Shown piece by piece: positions 23,306 through 31,491 of a stretch of 64,000 bases of DNA. This stretch comes from Patulibacter americanus DSM 16676 (GTDB taxonomy: Bacteria > Actinomycetota > Thermoleophilia > Solirubrobacterales > Solirubrobacteraceae), in contig NZ_ATUD01000013.1 in the NCBI RefSeq assembly GCF_000420025.1, positions 1 through 64,000 on the forward strand. Direction: 5' to 3'. Below the pieces are notes generated by a model. It was not told where the DNA came from. It made no database searches and worked only from the letters and a program-made list of their open reading frames with translations. Numbering within the stretch: the first letter of the stretch is position 1; the number at the start of each line of letters is the position of its first letter. The position numbers and the translations under genes were made by a program.

Positions 23306-24505
23306 TCAGGGTGCGGGCAGCACGAACGTGCCGATGGCCCGACCGGTTCCAGCCTGCGTCACGGTGCCCTTCGCCGGCAGCCGGCAATCCTTCCCGAGCG
23401 TGCCGGGCACCCGCACCGTCGCGGGCCGGCCGCCGCGCAGGCGCGCGGTCACGAAGGCCGCGGCCGTCTTCCGCGTGCACGCGATCATCACCTGGTAGTC
23501 GTGCAGGCCCCGCAGCGGCGGCACGAAGCGGAAGCCCGGCGGGTCCAGCCCGCGGATCGACACATCGAGGGGCTGCTTCCGGGCCCGGGCGCGGCGTGCG
23601 GCCATGCGTGCGAGGGCGCGCTGCGTCGGCGTCCGGCGAGCCCCTTTCCGTCGGCGGAAGTCGAAGCCCGCCGCCGCCAGGCATGCGCGGGTCGGGCCGC
23701 GCGGCCGGCCGCTTCCGCCCTGCGAGCAGGTCCGTCCGTCGGCGAACCGCGCGGTGAGCCGCACCCTCCGGTGCGCCCCCGGAGCGCCGCGCAGGACGAA
23801 GAGGTAGGCGCCGTAGACCTTGCGGCCGGTGTCGATCGTCCGCGATGGCCCACCCCGCTCGTGCAGCGTCACGGAGCGGGCACCCGGCCCGGCGAACCCG
23901 TAGACCACGGTCCGCGCGGACGACGGTGCGCACCCCGGGACCCCGGCCGGTGTCCGGGTCCCGGCGGGCACGCATCCCCCGGTCTGCTCGGACCAGCCGC
24001 GCAGGCCGCTGGCCGTCGCCTCGCCGGACGCCTGGAGCGACGGAGCGCCACGCGCGTCGAGCCCGCCGCAGCCCTGGACCAGCGCCTTGGGCAGGGCGTG
24101 GAACCGGCCGTCGTCGCCGAACGCGCCGTCGCGGCCGACCACGCCTATCCGCCCGTCCTGGGTCCGCCCGACCTGGGTACAGCCCATGCCCCCGGTCGGC
24201 CGGGTGCGGGTGAAGCGCAATCCCCACGGCAGCCCGCCGTCCGGGTCGGCCGCCCGCAGGCTCAGGACGCGATCGGGGCCGGTGTAGCGATGCACGTACG
24301 CGCCGGGCCGCTGCTTCGGCGCGGGAACGGCCCGCCCCTCCGGCAGCAGCTGCGTCGCGGCGAACGCCGCGGACCCGCCCGCGAGGATCGCGAGGACGAC
24401 GGCGAGGAAGAGGCGGGTGCTGCCCCGGCGAGCGCGCCGGGCTGCGCGGTCCTGGCGGGCGGCCTCCTCGACGAGCAGGCGCTCGAGCTGCGGCAGACGG
24501 CTCAT
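23306..24505 (-). CDS. Membrane partner of ECF sigma factor; two-Cys AADPxGGLPW-domain protein
   Basis: 399 residues, ATG overlapping the sigma stop (ATGA, 24502-24505). The cytoplasmic N-terminus is about 30 residues, rich in Arg/Glu (LERLLVEEAARQDRAARRAR). One TM helix follows (LFLAVVLAILAGGSAAFAAT, about 32-51), and then an extracytoplasmic region of ~345 residues. The latter begins with LSLRAADPDGGLPWGLRFTR and GCTQVGRTQDGRIGVV, ending in a second Cys (VQGCG). A second conserved block, TVVYGFAGPGARSVTLHERG, follows. Both blocks recur in the proteins at 49240-50481 and 50478-51743, also next to an ECF sigma gene. The position suggests an anti-sigma role, but no zinc finger or known anti-sigma domain is visible. 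Confidence 0.75.
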   Translation of the reverse strand: MSRLPQLERLLVEEAARQDRAARRARRGSTRLFLAVVLAILAGGSAAFAATQLLPEGRAVPAPKQRPGAYVHRYTGPDRVLSLRAADPDGGLPWGLRFTRTRPTGGMGCTQVGRTQDGRIGVVGRDGAFGDDGRFHALPKALVQGCGGLDARGAPSLQASGEATASGLRGWSEQTGGCVPAGTRTPAGVPGCAPSSARTVVYGFAGPGARSVTLHERGGPSRTIDTGRKVYGAYLFVLRGAPGAHRRVRLTARFADGRTCSQGGSGRPRGPTRACLAAAGFDFRRRKGARRTPTQRALARMAARRARARKQPLDVSIRGLDPPGFRFVPPLRGLHDYQVMIACTRKTAAAFVTARLRGGRPATVRVPGTLGKDCRLPAKGTVTQAGTGRAIGTFVLPAP

Positions 24506-25043
24506 CGACGGTCCTCCAGTCGCGAACGGAGTGCGCGGAGCCCACGGCTCACGCGTTGACGGACGACGCTCTCCGAGCAGGACAGCGCCGCCGCGATCGC
24601 GTCGTACTCCCACTCGTCGACGATCCGTGCGCGCACGCCTCGCGCTGGTCCTCCGGCAGGTCGGCCAGGGCCGCGATGGCGTCGACCCCCGTCAGCTCGT
24701 CGACCCGGGCGAGGTCGTCGTCCGTGAGGGCGAGTGGTGCGACGCCGAGGCGTGCACGGGCCTCGTTCTCGACCCGCCCGACCTCCAGGCTGCGGGCGAG
24801 GACGTTGTGCGCGATGCCGAACAGCCATCCGCGCGGCTCGCCCCGCTCGGGCGAGAACCGCCCGCGCCCCGACAGCGCACGCACGAACGTCTCGGCGGTC
24901 AGGTCGGCGGCCACTTCGGGCCGCCCGGTGCGGCGCAGGAAGTAGGCGAGGATCGCGTCCTCGTTGCGCCGGTAGAAGCGTCCGAAGGCGGCGGCGTCGC
25001 CGGCAAGCAGGGCAGCGTCGTCGGTGGAGGACGTCCGGGGCAT
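24502..25043 (-). pseudogene. ECF RNA polymerase sigma factor, frameshifted
   Basis: Start ATG at 25043. Region 2 reads in one frame: DDAALLAGDAAAFGRFYRRN, ILAYFLRRTGRPEVAADLTA, ETFVRAL and RGWLFGIAHNVLARSLE. Region 4 (VRARIVDEWEYDAIAAALSC, SESVVRQRVSRGLRALRSRL) reads in another frame. The switch is at about 24636-24638, where LPEDQREA should continue into VRARIVDEWEY; a single missing base in the run GCGTGCGC explains it. Read straight on, the first frame gives an altered tail and stops at 24549. The repaired frame ends in a stop overlapping the membrane partner's start, so the coupling is preserved. This is either a recent inactivation or a sequencing error in a GC-rich stretch. Confidence 0.8.
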
Positions 25044-25137
25044 CACCAGTACTTGCGTCGAGGGGGTCCCTTGTGACCGACGAGCAGGCGGCGACCGTGC
25101 CTCCCCCGGCACCCACAGGACTCCTCACCCCGCGTAG

Positions 25138-25166
25138 ACACTCGAGGTGTACTCGCGGTGTATAGT
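25138..25166 (+). promoter_or_regulatory. Promoter and operator of the PadR-ABC operon
   Basis: TATAGT (25161-25166) lies 8 bases before the ATG at 25175 with no ribosome-binding site, so the mRNA is probably leaderless. Upstream, ACAC-TCGAG-GTGT (25138-25150) is a palindrome and GGTGTA is repeated at 25146-25151 and 25157-25162, one helical turn apart. These are candidate binding sites for the PadR protein itself. Confidence 0.55.
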
Positions 25167-25174
25167 CCTCTCCC

Positions 25175-25699
25175 ATGTCCATCGCGAAGACCTTTCTCGG
25201 GCTGCTTGAGGGCGGCCCGAGTCACGGGTACGACCTCAAGCGGGCCTACGACGAGCGCTTCGGCCACGACCGCCCCCTCGCCTACGGGCAGGTCTACGCC
25301 ACGCTGTCCCGCCTGCTGAAGAACGGGCTCGTCGAGCTCGACGGGGTCGAGGCCGGCGACGGTCCCGAACGCAAGCGCTACGCGATCACCGAGGCGGGGG
25401 TCGCCGACGTCGACGTGTGGCTCGGCCAGCCCGAGGCGCCGCAGCCCTACCTGCAGAGCACGCTCTACGCCAAGGTCGTCCTCGCGCTGCTCACCGGTCG
25501 CCCCGCCCAGGACGTCCTCGACGTCCAGCGCGCCGAGCACCTGGGCCTGATGCGCGAGCTCACCCAGCGCAAGCGGGGCGGCGACCTCGCCGACCAGCTC
25601 GTCTGCGACCACGCGCTGTTCCACCTCGAGGCGGACCTGCGGTGGCTCGAGCTCGCCGCCGCCCGGCTCGACGCGCTCGCGAAGGAGGTGGCCGCATGA
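25175..25699 (+). CDS. PadR-family transcriptional regulator
   Basis: 174 residues. The N-terminal PadR winged helix reads AKTFLGLLEGGPSHGYDLKR, AYGQVYATLSRLLKNGLVEL, then the wing ERKRYAITEAGVADVD. The C-terminal Vir-type helical domain follows (QSTLYAKVVLALLTGRPAQD and a run of helices ending LEADLRWLELAAARL). PadR proteins repress a neighbouring transporter operon and release it when a drug-like ligand binds between the domains. Its stop overlaps the ATP-binding subunit start (ATGA), so regulator and transporter form one operon. The promoter holds a palindrome and direct repeats, which fits autoregulation. Confidence 0.92.
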   Translation: MSIAKTFLGLLEGGPSHGYDLKRAYDERFGHDRPLAYGQVYATLSRLLKNGLVELDGVEAGDGPERKRYAITEAGVADVDVWLGQPEAPQPYLQSTLYAKVVLALLTGRPAQDVLDVQRAEHLGLMRELTQRKRGGDLADQLVCDHALFHLEADLRWLELAAARLDALAKEVAA

Positions 25700-26376
25700 G
25701 CGCCCCCCTGCTGCGCGCCGAGGGGCTGCACAAGGCCTTCGGCTCCACCGCGGCCCTGCATGACGCCTCCTTCGCGATCGACGCCGGCGAGGTCGTCGCC
25801 GTCATGGGCCCCTCCGGCTCGGGCAAGTCGACCCTGCTGCACTGCCTCGCAGGCATCGCGGTGCCCGACCAGGGGCGCGTCCTCTACGGCGACGTCGACC
25901 TCGGCGCCGCCTCGGACGCGAAGCGCAGCGCTCTGCGCCGCACGGACTTCGGCTTCGTCTTCCAGTTCGGCCAGCTCGTCCCGGAGCTCACCGCCGTCGA
26001 GAACGTCGCGCTACCCCTGCGCCTGAACGGCGTCGCGCGCCGCCCCGCGGAGGCGACGGCGACGGAGTGGCTCGACCGCCTGGAGGTGGGCGACGTGGCC
26101 CGCAAGACGCCCGGCAACATCTCGGGCGGTCAGGGGCAACGGGTCGCCGTGGCCCGCGCGCTGGCCACGCGGCCGCGCGTGCTGTTCGCCGACGAGCCCA
26201 CCGGTGCGCTCGACTCCCTGAACGGCGAGCGCGTGATGGAGCTCCTGACGGAGGCCGCGCGCGAGACCAGCGCCGCGGTGGTGCTGGTGACCCACGAGGC
26301 CCGCGTCGCCGCGTACTCCGACCGCGAGGTCGTCGTCCGCGACGGCCGCACCCGCAGCCCGGAGCTGACGCGGTGA
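25696..26376 (+). CDS. ABC transporter ATP-binding protein (MacB/LolD-like)
   Basis: 226 residues, with a strong internal ribosome-binding site (GAAGGAGGTG) before the ATG at 25696. Walker A GPSGSGKST at 38-46, Q-loop in VFQFGQLVPELTAVENVALP, signature ISGGQGQRVAVARAL (Ile for the usual Leu at its start), Walker B RVLFADEPTGALDS and switch His in VTHE. The sequence belongs to the LolD/MacB/FtsE class that pairs with FtsX-like permeases. Coupled by overlap to both PadR and the permease (26373-28643), it presumably powers export of a drug, peptide or lipid. Confidence 0.95.
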   Translation: MSAPLLRAEGLHKAFGSTAALHDASFAIDAGEVVAVMGPSGSGKSTLLHCLAGIAVPDQGRVLYGDVDLGAASDAKRSALRRTDFGFVFQFGQLVPELTAVENVALPLRLNGVARRPAEATATEWLDRLEVGDVARKTPGNISGGQGQRVAVARALATRPRVLFADEPTGALDSLNGERVMELLTEAARETSAAVVLVTHEARVAAYSDREVVVRDGRTRSPELTR

Positions 26377-28643
26377 GCGGTTGGCTGCGCGACCTGGCGC
26401 TCGGGGCCCGGCTCGCGATCTCCGGCGGACGCGGGGCCTGGGTGCGCACGGCGATGACCGCCGTCGGCGTCGGCCTCGGCGTCGCCCTGCTCCTGCTCGC
26501 CGCGTCGTTCCCGACCGCCATCGCCGCCCGGGACGACCGCACCTCCGCGCGCGACGACTACCGGTTCGGCGTACCCGAGGTGCGCCGCGGTCCGGCCAGC
26601 TTGCTGATCGCCGACGCGCCCACGGTGTTCCGCGGCGTCGACGTCCGCGGCCGGCTCGTGCAGCCCGAGGGCCCGGACGCCCCGTTGCCCCCGGGCCTCG
26701 ATCGCCTGCCTCGGGCCGGCGAGGTCGTCGTCTCGCCGCGCCTGCAGGAGCTGCTGGACCGGCCGGACGCGGCACTTCTGCGGCCCCGCATCCCGGGCCG
26801 GGTGGTCGGCACGATCGGCGACGCCGGCCTCGAGGGCCCGGTCGAGGCGGCCTACTACGCCGGCGCCGCCGACCTGAGCGTCGAAAGCGGCGCGCGGCGG
26901 ATCGACCGCTTCGGCAGCGTGCAGCCGGACGAGGGGCTCGACCCCGTCCTGGCGTTCCTCGTCGTCGTCGCCGTGGTCGTCCTCCTGCTGCCCGTCGCGG
27001 TGTTCGTCGCCGCCGCCGCGCGGTTCGGCGGCGAGGCCCGCGACCGGCGCCTCGCCGCCCTCCGGCTCGTCGGCGCGGACCGCCGGGGCGTGCGCCGGAT
27101 CGCCGCGGGCGAATCCCTCGTCGGCGCGCTCGGCGGCCTCCTCGTCGGCGCGGTGGTGTTCGGGCTCGCCACCCGGGTCGTCCCCGAGCTCCCCGTCGCG
27201 AGCCTCAGCCTCTTCGCCTCCGACGTGCGCCCGGCGCTGCCGCTCGCCCTGCTCGTGCTCCTCGCCGTCCCGGCCGTGGCGGTCGTCGTCACGCAGATCG
27301 CGCTGACCCGGGTGGCGATCGACCCGCTCGGCGTCGTCCGGCGGGGAGCGACGCGTTCGCGTCGCCTCGCCTGGCGCCTGGCACTGCCCGTCGTGGGGCT
27401 CCTGCTCCTCGTGCCGCTGCTCGGGGTCGACCTGACGCAGGGGGAGGGGTTCAATCCCGTCCTCACCTCGGCGGGCGTCGTGCTGCTGCTCGTCGGCGTC
27501 ACCGCCCTGCTGCCCTGGCTCGTCGAGGCGCTCGTCGACCGGCTCGACGGGCGCGGCGGCGTCGCGTGGCAGCTCGCCGTCCGGCGGCTGCAGCTCGACC
27601 GCGGCGCGTCGGCACGCACCGTCTCGGGGATCGCCGTGGCCGTGGCCGGCGCGATCGCGCTGACGTCGCTCTTCGGCGCGGTCGAGGATGACCGGGCGGT
27701 GGCCACCGGCGCCGACCTCGAGGCCGCGCAGGCGCAGGTCTACTACACCGTCCGTCCCGGCCGGGACGATGCGGCGCAGCTCGACCGTCGGCTGGCCGCC
27801 GTGCCGGGCGTCCGCTCCGTGCTCGCGTGGTCCGAGGCCTCGATCACCGAGGCCGCGCACCCCGACCGGTCGGCGTTCCTGACCGTCGCGTCGTGCTCCA
27901 CGCTGCGCCGGCTCGCCCGGATCCGGTCGTGCCAGGACGGGGACGCGTTCGTCACGCCAGAGGGCCCGGCCCCCGGGGCGAGCGTGCGGATCGCGGAGAC
28001 CGGCCCCTGGCGCGTGCCCGCCGACGCCCGGCGCGTCGTCTCGGACCCGAAGCCCTCGGGGGGCGACACGACCGGCGTGCTGGCCACGCCGTCCGCCGCG
28101 GCGGACCTCACGTCCGTGGGCGCCACCTACGCGGACGTGGCCCTCGACGCGAGGAATCCCGACCACCTGGAGGGCCTGCGCAACGCGGCGGCGGCCGTCA
28201 CGCCCCTCGCCGTGGCCCAGGAGCTGCAGTCGACCCGGGACGACCGCGACCTCGCCGCGGTCCGGCGGGCGGTCTACGCCGGGGCCGTCGCGGTCCTGGC
28301 GCTCATCGCGGCCAGCATGGTGGTGGCCGCGCTCGAGGGGCTGCACGAGCGCCGCCGGCTTCTGGCCTCGCTCGTCGCGTTCGGGACCCCGCCGCGCACG
28401 CTGGGGAGGTCCCTGCTGCTCCAGACGGCGGTGCCGGTCGCGTTGGGACTGGTCCTCGCCATCGGGGTCGGGCTCGGGCTCGGCGCGCTGCTGCTGCGGA
28501 TCGTCGGCTCGCCCGTGCGGTTCGACGTGGTCCCGATCCTCGGCATCGCCGCGGTGGGAGCGGCCGTCGTCCCGGTCGTGACCGCCCTCACCGTCCCCGC
28601 GCTGCGGCGGATCGTGCGGCCCGACGGCCTGAGGACGGAGTGA
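26373..28643 (+). CDS. FtsX-like ABC transporter permease
   Basis: 756 residues from a GTG overlapping the ATPase stop. The N-terminal TM helix (WVRTAMTAVGVGLGVALLLL) is followed by an extracytoplasmic domain. A first FtsX module has three helices around LDPVLAFLVVVAVVVLLLPV and ALLVLLAVPAVAVVVTQIAL. A central pair of TM helices, a second large periplasm-like domain (residues ~440-610) and a second FtsX module (AVAVLALIAASMVVAALEGL to the end) complete the typical ~10-TM double-FtsX architecture. The cytoplasmic segment RLAALRLVGADRRGVRR is the coupling-helix region. Such mechanotransmitter permeases act with the ATPase at 25696 in efflux rather than import. Confidence 0.93.
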   Translation: MSGWLRDLALGARLAISGGRGAWVRTAMTAVGVGLGVALLLLAASFPTAIAARDDRTSARDDYRFGVPEVRRGPASLLIADAPTVFRGVDVRGRLVQPEGPDAPLPPGLDRLPRAGEVVVSPRLQELLDRPDAALLRPRIPGRVVGTIGDAGLEGPVEAAYYAGAADLSVESGARRIDRFGSVQPDEGLDPVLAFLVVVAVVVLLLPVAVFVAAAARFGGEARDRRLAALRLVGADRRGVRRIAAGESLVGALGGLLVGAVVFGLATRVVPELPVASLSLFASDVRPALPLALLVLLAVPAVAVVVTQIALTRVAIDPLGVVRRGATRSRRLAWRLALPVVGLLLLVPLLGVDLTQGEGFNPVLTSAGVVLLLVGVTALLPWLVEALVDRLDGRGGVAWQLAVRRLQLDRGASARTVSGIAVAVAGAIALTSLFGAVEDDRAVATGADLEAAQAQVYYTVRPGRDDAAQLDRRLAAVPGVRSVLAWSEASITEAAHPDRSAFLTVASCSTLRRLARIRSCQDGDAFVTPEGPAPGASVRIAETGPWRVPADARRVVSDPKPSGGDTTGVLATPSAAADLTSVGATYADVALDARNPDHLEGLRNAAAAVTPLAVAQELQSTRDDRDLAAVRRAVYAGAVAVLALIAASMVVAALEGLHERRRLLASLVAFGTPPRTLGRSLLLQTAVPVALGLVLAIGVGLGLGALLLRIVGSPVRFDVVPILGIAAVGAAVVPVVTALTVPALRRIVRPDGLRTE

Positions 28644-28758
28644 GCAGCGCGGCGGCGTGGGGCGCCGGTCGGCCGCACGCCGCCCGGCGGCGCGCGGTGG
28701 TGCTGCTGCTCCTCGCCCGCGAGCGCGAGCGGCGCGCCGCGGGTGACGAGGCGGTGCG

Positions 28759-30705
28759 TCAGTCGGCCTTGCGCCCCGCGGGGGCCGACGGCGTCGCCGC
28801 CCCGGCCCCGGACTGAGCCTTCGCGCCCGCGCCGGGGGCGCCCTGGGCGGGGGCGGCCGGGGCGGCCGTCGCGCCCTTCGTCGTCCCTGAGCCCTTCGTG
28901 GTCCCGGCGCCCTTCGCGCTCCCGGTGCTCTTCGCGGCCCCGGTGCTCTTTGCCGCACCGGCGCCGCTCGTGCCTCCGCGCCGCGCGCTCCCGGTGCCCG
29001 AGGCGCCCACCGCCTTCGCGCCCTTCGCGGCCCCGCCCGAGCCGCGCGACGCGCCGCTCCCGGAGGACGATGAACCAGACGCCTTCGGCGACGAGGACTG
29101 CGGCTTCGGCTTCGGCTTCGGTGCGGGGGTGCGACGCGGTGCGGTGGCCGCAGGCGCCGGGCCCTTGCCCACCGGCCGCGCCGACGCGGCGCCGGGACGG
29201 GGCTTCACCCGGGCGGCGGAGCTGCCGTCCCCGGACGCCCGGCGCGTCGTCGGGCGTTCCGGGGCTCGGTCCCGGGCCGCTGCGGTCCTGGCGGGACCGG
29301 GCGCGGCGTCGGCGCGGGCGCCGTCGGACCCGGCCGCCCGACCGCCGGGAGCGTCCCCGGGTCGCCCACCGTCGGCGACGGCCGCCGCGGGGGCCCGGCC
29401 GGCGCCACGGGCCTCGCGGGCGTCGCGCGCCGCGCGCGCATCCGGCCGGCGCTTCGCGCCCGCGCGCTCGCCCACCGCCCGGACGCCGGGCCCGCGGTCG
29501 GCGACCACGAGTCCGAGCGGGGACGGGCGCCCCGTCAGGGTGCTCGTCAGGAGGTCCGTGCCGCCCGCCGCGCCGAGGCCGGGGGTGGCGAACGTGACGC
29601 CCCCGCCGTTCCCGGCCGCGCCACGCGCGCCGCCCGCGCCAGCCGGCGCGGCCACGCGCTGGGTCACCGAAGACTGCGCCCGCCCGGACGGACCCGGGTC
29701 GGCCACGGCGATCACCCCACCCGTCACGGCGGCCGTCGCCGCGACCACGGCGGCCACCTTGCCGGCCACGGCGAGGACCAGGCCGGACCCGCCGCCGACC
29801 GCGAGGGCCGCCGAGCCGGCGGTGACGCCCGCCACCGCACCGCCACCCGCCGCCGAGCCGCCCGCGAGCGCCCCGCCGCCCAGGGCGCCCCCTGCCCCGC
29901 TCCCGACCGCACCGCCGACGCCGCCGCCTGCCGCGCCGCCGCCGAGCCCGCCGACGGAGAAGACGCCGAGCGCGGTCAGCGGGACGACGGGGGACAGTGC
30001 CGCCAGGTCCTTCGGGCGCTGCACGAGCGCCGCCTTGAACATCCGGCAGCCACGGCAGGAGCGCAGATGCGCCCGGATCCGGCGGCTCTGCACCACCCGT
30101 CGGTCGTCGTCCGACAGCACCCGCCGGACCGCATCGCACTCCATGTCGCGACCCTCCGCACAGTCGTCCAGCCCGGAACGGGCCTCGTAGATGGTCTGCT
30201 TGACCGCCCGCGCCGACGTGTCGAGCGCGGCGGCGATCTCCTCGTGCCCCATGCCGCTGAGCTCCCGCATGACGAGGGCCGCGCGCTGACGCTCGGGCAG
30301 GTCCTGCAGGTCCTCGCGCAGGTGCGCCAGGCGGTCCCGCGTCTCGACGGTCTCGTGCAGCGTGTCGTCCGCGCCGCCGACCTGCTCGTCGAGCTCCGTC
30401 GTGTCCGGCCGCCGGCGCAGCAGCGAGATCGCCTCGTTGTGGGCGATCCGGAACAGCCAGGGCCGCAGATCGATGTCGCGCCCCTCCGTCTGCAGCGCGG
30501 TGAACGCCTTGACCATCGTGCTCTGCACGGCGTCGCGGGCGTCCTCGTCGTGCCGGACGATGGAGCGGCAGTAGCGGTAGAGCTCGAGCTGGTGGCGCTC
30601 GTAGAGCGCCGCGAACGCGGCGGCCTCACCGGCCGCGTGCCGAGACCGTGCCCGGCCACGCAGGCGTGCCGGGCGCGGTGGGATCGCCACCGCCCCGGGA
30701 GTCAT
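28759..30705 (-). CDS. Sigma-70 family factor fused to zinc-finger domain and long low-complexity tail
   Basis: 648 residues, ATG at 30705. Region 2 (AFAALYERHQLELYRYCRSI, LRPWLFRIAHNEAISLLRRR) and region 4 (LPERQRAALVMRELSGMGHE, EIAAALDTSARAVKQTIYEA) form an ECF-type sigma. A zinc-finger segment follows, CDAVRRVLSDD...HLRSCRGC, as in zf-HC2 anti-sigma domains. A Gly/Ala-rich hydrophobic part of about 100 residues (VVPLTALGVFSVGGLGGGAA; GLVLAVAGKVAAVVAATAAV) may span the membrane once or twice. It is followed by more than 300 residues of Ala/Arg/Pro/Ser/Gly low complexity with repeated AKSTGAAKSTGSAKG-like motifs. A sigma and its own inhibitor in one chain would be a self-contained switch. 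It is divergent from a small secreted protein. Confidence 0.85.
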   Translation of the reverse strand: MTPGAVAIPPRPARLRGRARSRHAAGEAAAFAALYERHQLELYRYCRSIVRHDEDARDAVQSTMVKAFTALQTEGRDIDLRPWLFRIAHNEAISLLRRRPDTTELDEQVGGADDTLHETVETRDRLAHLREDLQDLPERQRAALVMRELSGMGHEEIAAALDTSARAVKQTIYEARSGLDDCAEGRDMECDAVRRVLSDDDRRVVQSRRIRAHLRSCRGCRMFKAALVQRPKDLAALSPVVPLTALGVFSVGGLGGGAAGGGVGGAVGSGAGGALGGGALAGGSAAGGGAVAGVTAGSAALAVGGGSGLVLAVAGKVAAVVAATAAVTGGVIAVADPGPSGRAQSSVTQRVAAPAGAGGARGAAGNGGGVTFATPGLGAAGGTDLLTSTLTGRPSPLGLVVADRGPGVRAVGERAGAKRRPDARAARDAREARGAGRAPAAAVADGGRPGDAPGGRAAGSDGARADAAPGPARTAAARDRAPERPTTRRASGDGSSAARVKPRPGAASARPVGKGPAPAATAPRRTPAPKPKPKPQSSSPKASGSSSSGSGASRGSGGAAKGAKAVGASGTGSARRGGTSGAGAAKSTGAAKSTGSAKGAGTTKGSGTTKGATAAPAAPAQGAPGAGAKAQSGAGAATPSAPAGRKAD

Positions 30706-30757
30706 GCGCGTCCCCCTCGCCTGCCCCTCATGGGATCTACAACGGCTCGGCCGCCCC

Positions 30758-30886
30758 AAGGTCAGGGACTACCTCGTACCGGTTCCGCGCCACCCGCCGT
30801 CCGTCCACCGCGCCTCGGCCCGCCCCCTACCGGGCGCGTCCCGGCCGTCCCACTGGGGACCTCGTCGCCGGGTCGTCCCTGACCTT
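30758..30886. promoter_or_regulatory. Inverted pair of AAGGTCAGGGAC motifs in a divergent gap
   Basis: AAGGTCAGGGAC (30758-30769, plus orientation) recurs as its reverse complement at 30875-30886, 105 bases away. The shared core extends as AAGGTCAGGGACnACC. Each copy points at one of the divergent genes (sigma fusion at 30705; secreted protein at 30984) and lies 98-181 bases from their starts. The pair may be recognition sites for the sigma factor or a regulator. Confidence 0.5.
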
Positions 30887-30983
30887 TCGGCCGCGGGCGC
30901 GTCACAGGAAGCACAGGACCACCACGGCGGAGCCCACCCGGCCCCGCCACGCACGGCCGGATCCCCGGCCGAAGAGGAGATCC

Positions 30984-31481
30984 ATGAACCGCACCCGCAA
31001 GACCCTCACCACCACCGCGCTGGCCACGGCCTGCGTCGGCTTCGCGGCCGCCGCGCCGTTCGCGCTCGCCGACGAGCCGACGACGCCGGGGTCCGAGACG
31101 ACCACCACGGCGCCGACGACCACCGCCCCCACGACCACCACGCCGGAGGCGCCCGCCCCGGACGCCCCCACGCAGGCGGAGAAGCGCCAGGGCTACGGCG
31201 TCCTCTGCAAGGGCGTGAGCAAGAAGCACGTGAAGGGCCGGAAGGGCACCCCCTTCAGCCAGTGCGTCACCGCGATGGCGAAGCTCGACCGCGGCGAGAC
31301 CACCTCGGCGAAGGTCGCGTGCAAGGGCCTGAGCAAGAAGCACGTCGCCGGCCAGAAGGGCACGCCCTACGGCCAGTGCGTGACCGCCGCGGCCAAGCAG
31401 CGCCAGGCGACGAAGAAGGCGGAGCAGGCCGCGAAGAAGGCCGCCCGCGACGCCGCCAAGGCCGCGAAGACCGCCGCCTGA
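30984..31481 (+). CDS. Small secreted protein with two Cys-containing Lys-rich repeats
   Basis: 165 residues, ribosome-binding site GAAGAGGAGA. The Sec signal peptide is 1-29 (AAAAPFALA before DEP), followed by a Thr/Pro linker (33-62). Two near-identical ~38-residue units follow: C75KGVSKKHVKGRKGTPFSQC94 and C113KGLSKKHVAGQKGTPYGQC132, each with two cysteines exactly 19 apart. The C-terminus is a Lys/Ala helix (QATKKAEQAAKKAARDAAKA). The very basic mature protein probably sits on anionic wall polymers or DNA outside the cell; intramolecular disulfides are likely. The function is unknown. It is divergent from the sigma fusion and may be its target. Confidence 0.8.
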   Translation: MNRTRKTLTTTALATACVGFAAAAPFALADEPTTPGSETTTTAPTTTAPTTTTPEAPAPDAPTQAEKRQGYGVLCKGVSKKHVKGRKGTPFSQCVTAMAKLDRGETTSAKVACKGLSKKHVAGQKGTPYGQCVTAAAKQRQATKKAEQAAKKAARDAAKAAKTAA

Positions 31482-31491
31482 TCCGGCGGGC

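Noticed and set aside
28640..28816. Possible small plus-strand gene after the FtsX permease starting at GTG 28640
   Set aside because: It is short, Arg/Ala-rich and overlaps the end of the convergent sigma fusion; no membrane helix or motif supports it.
26130..28958. 942-codon minus-strand frame opposite the FtsX permease
   Set aside because: The plus-strand permease is clearly real with membrane helices; the opposite frame is a low-complexity shadow rich in Arg, Gly, Asp and Pro.
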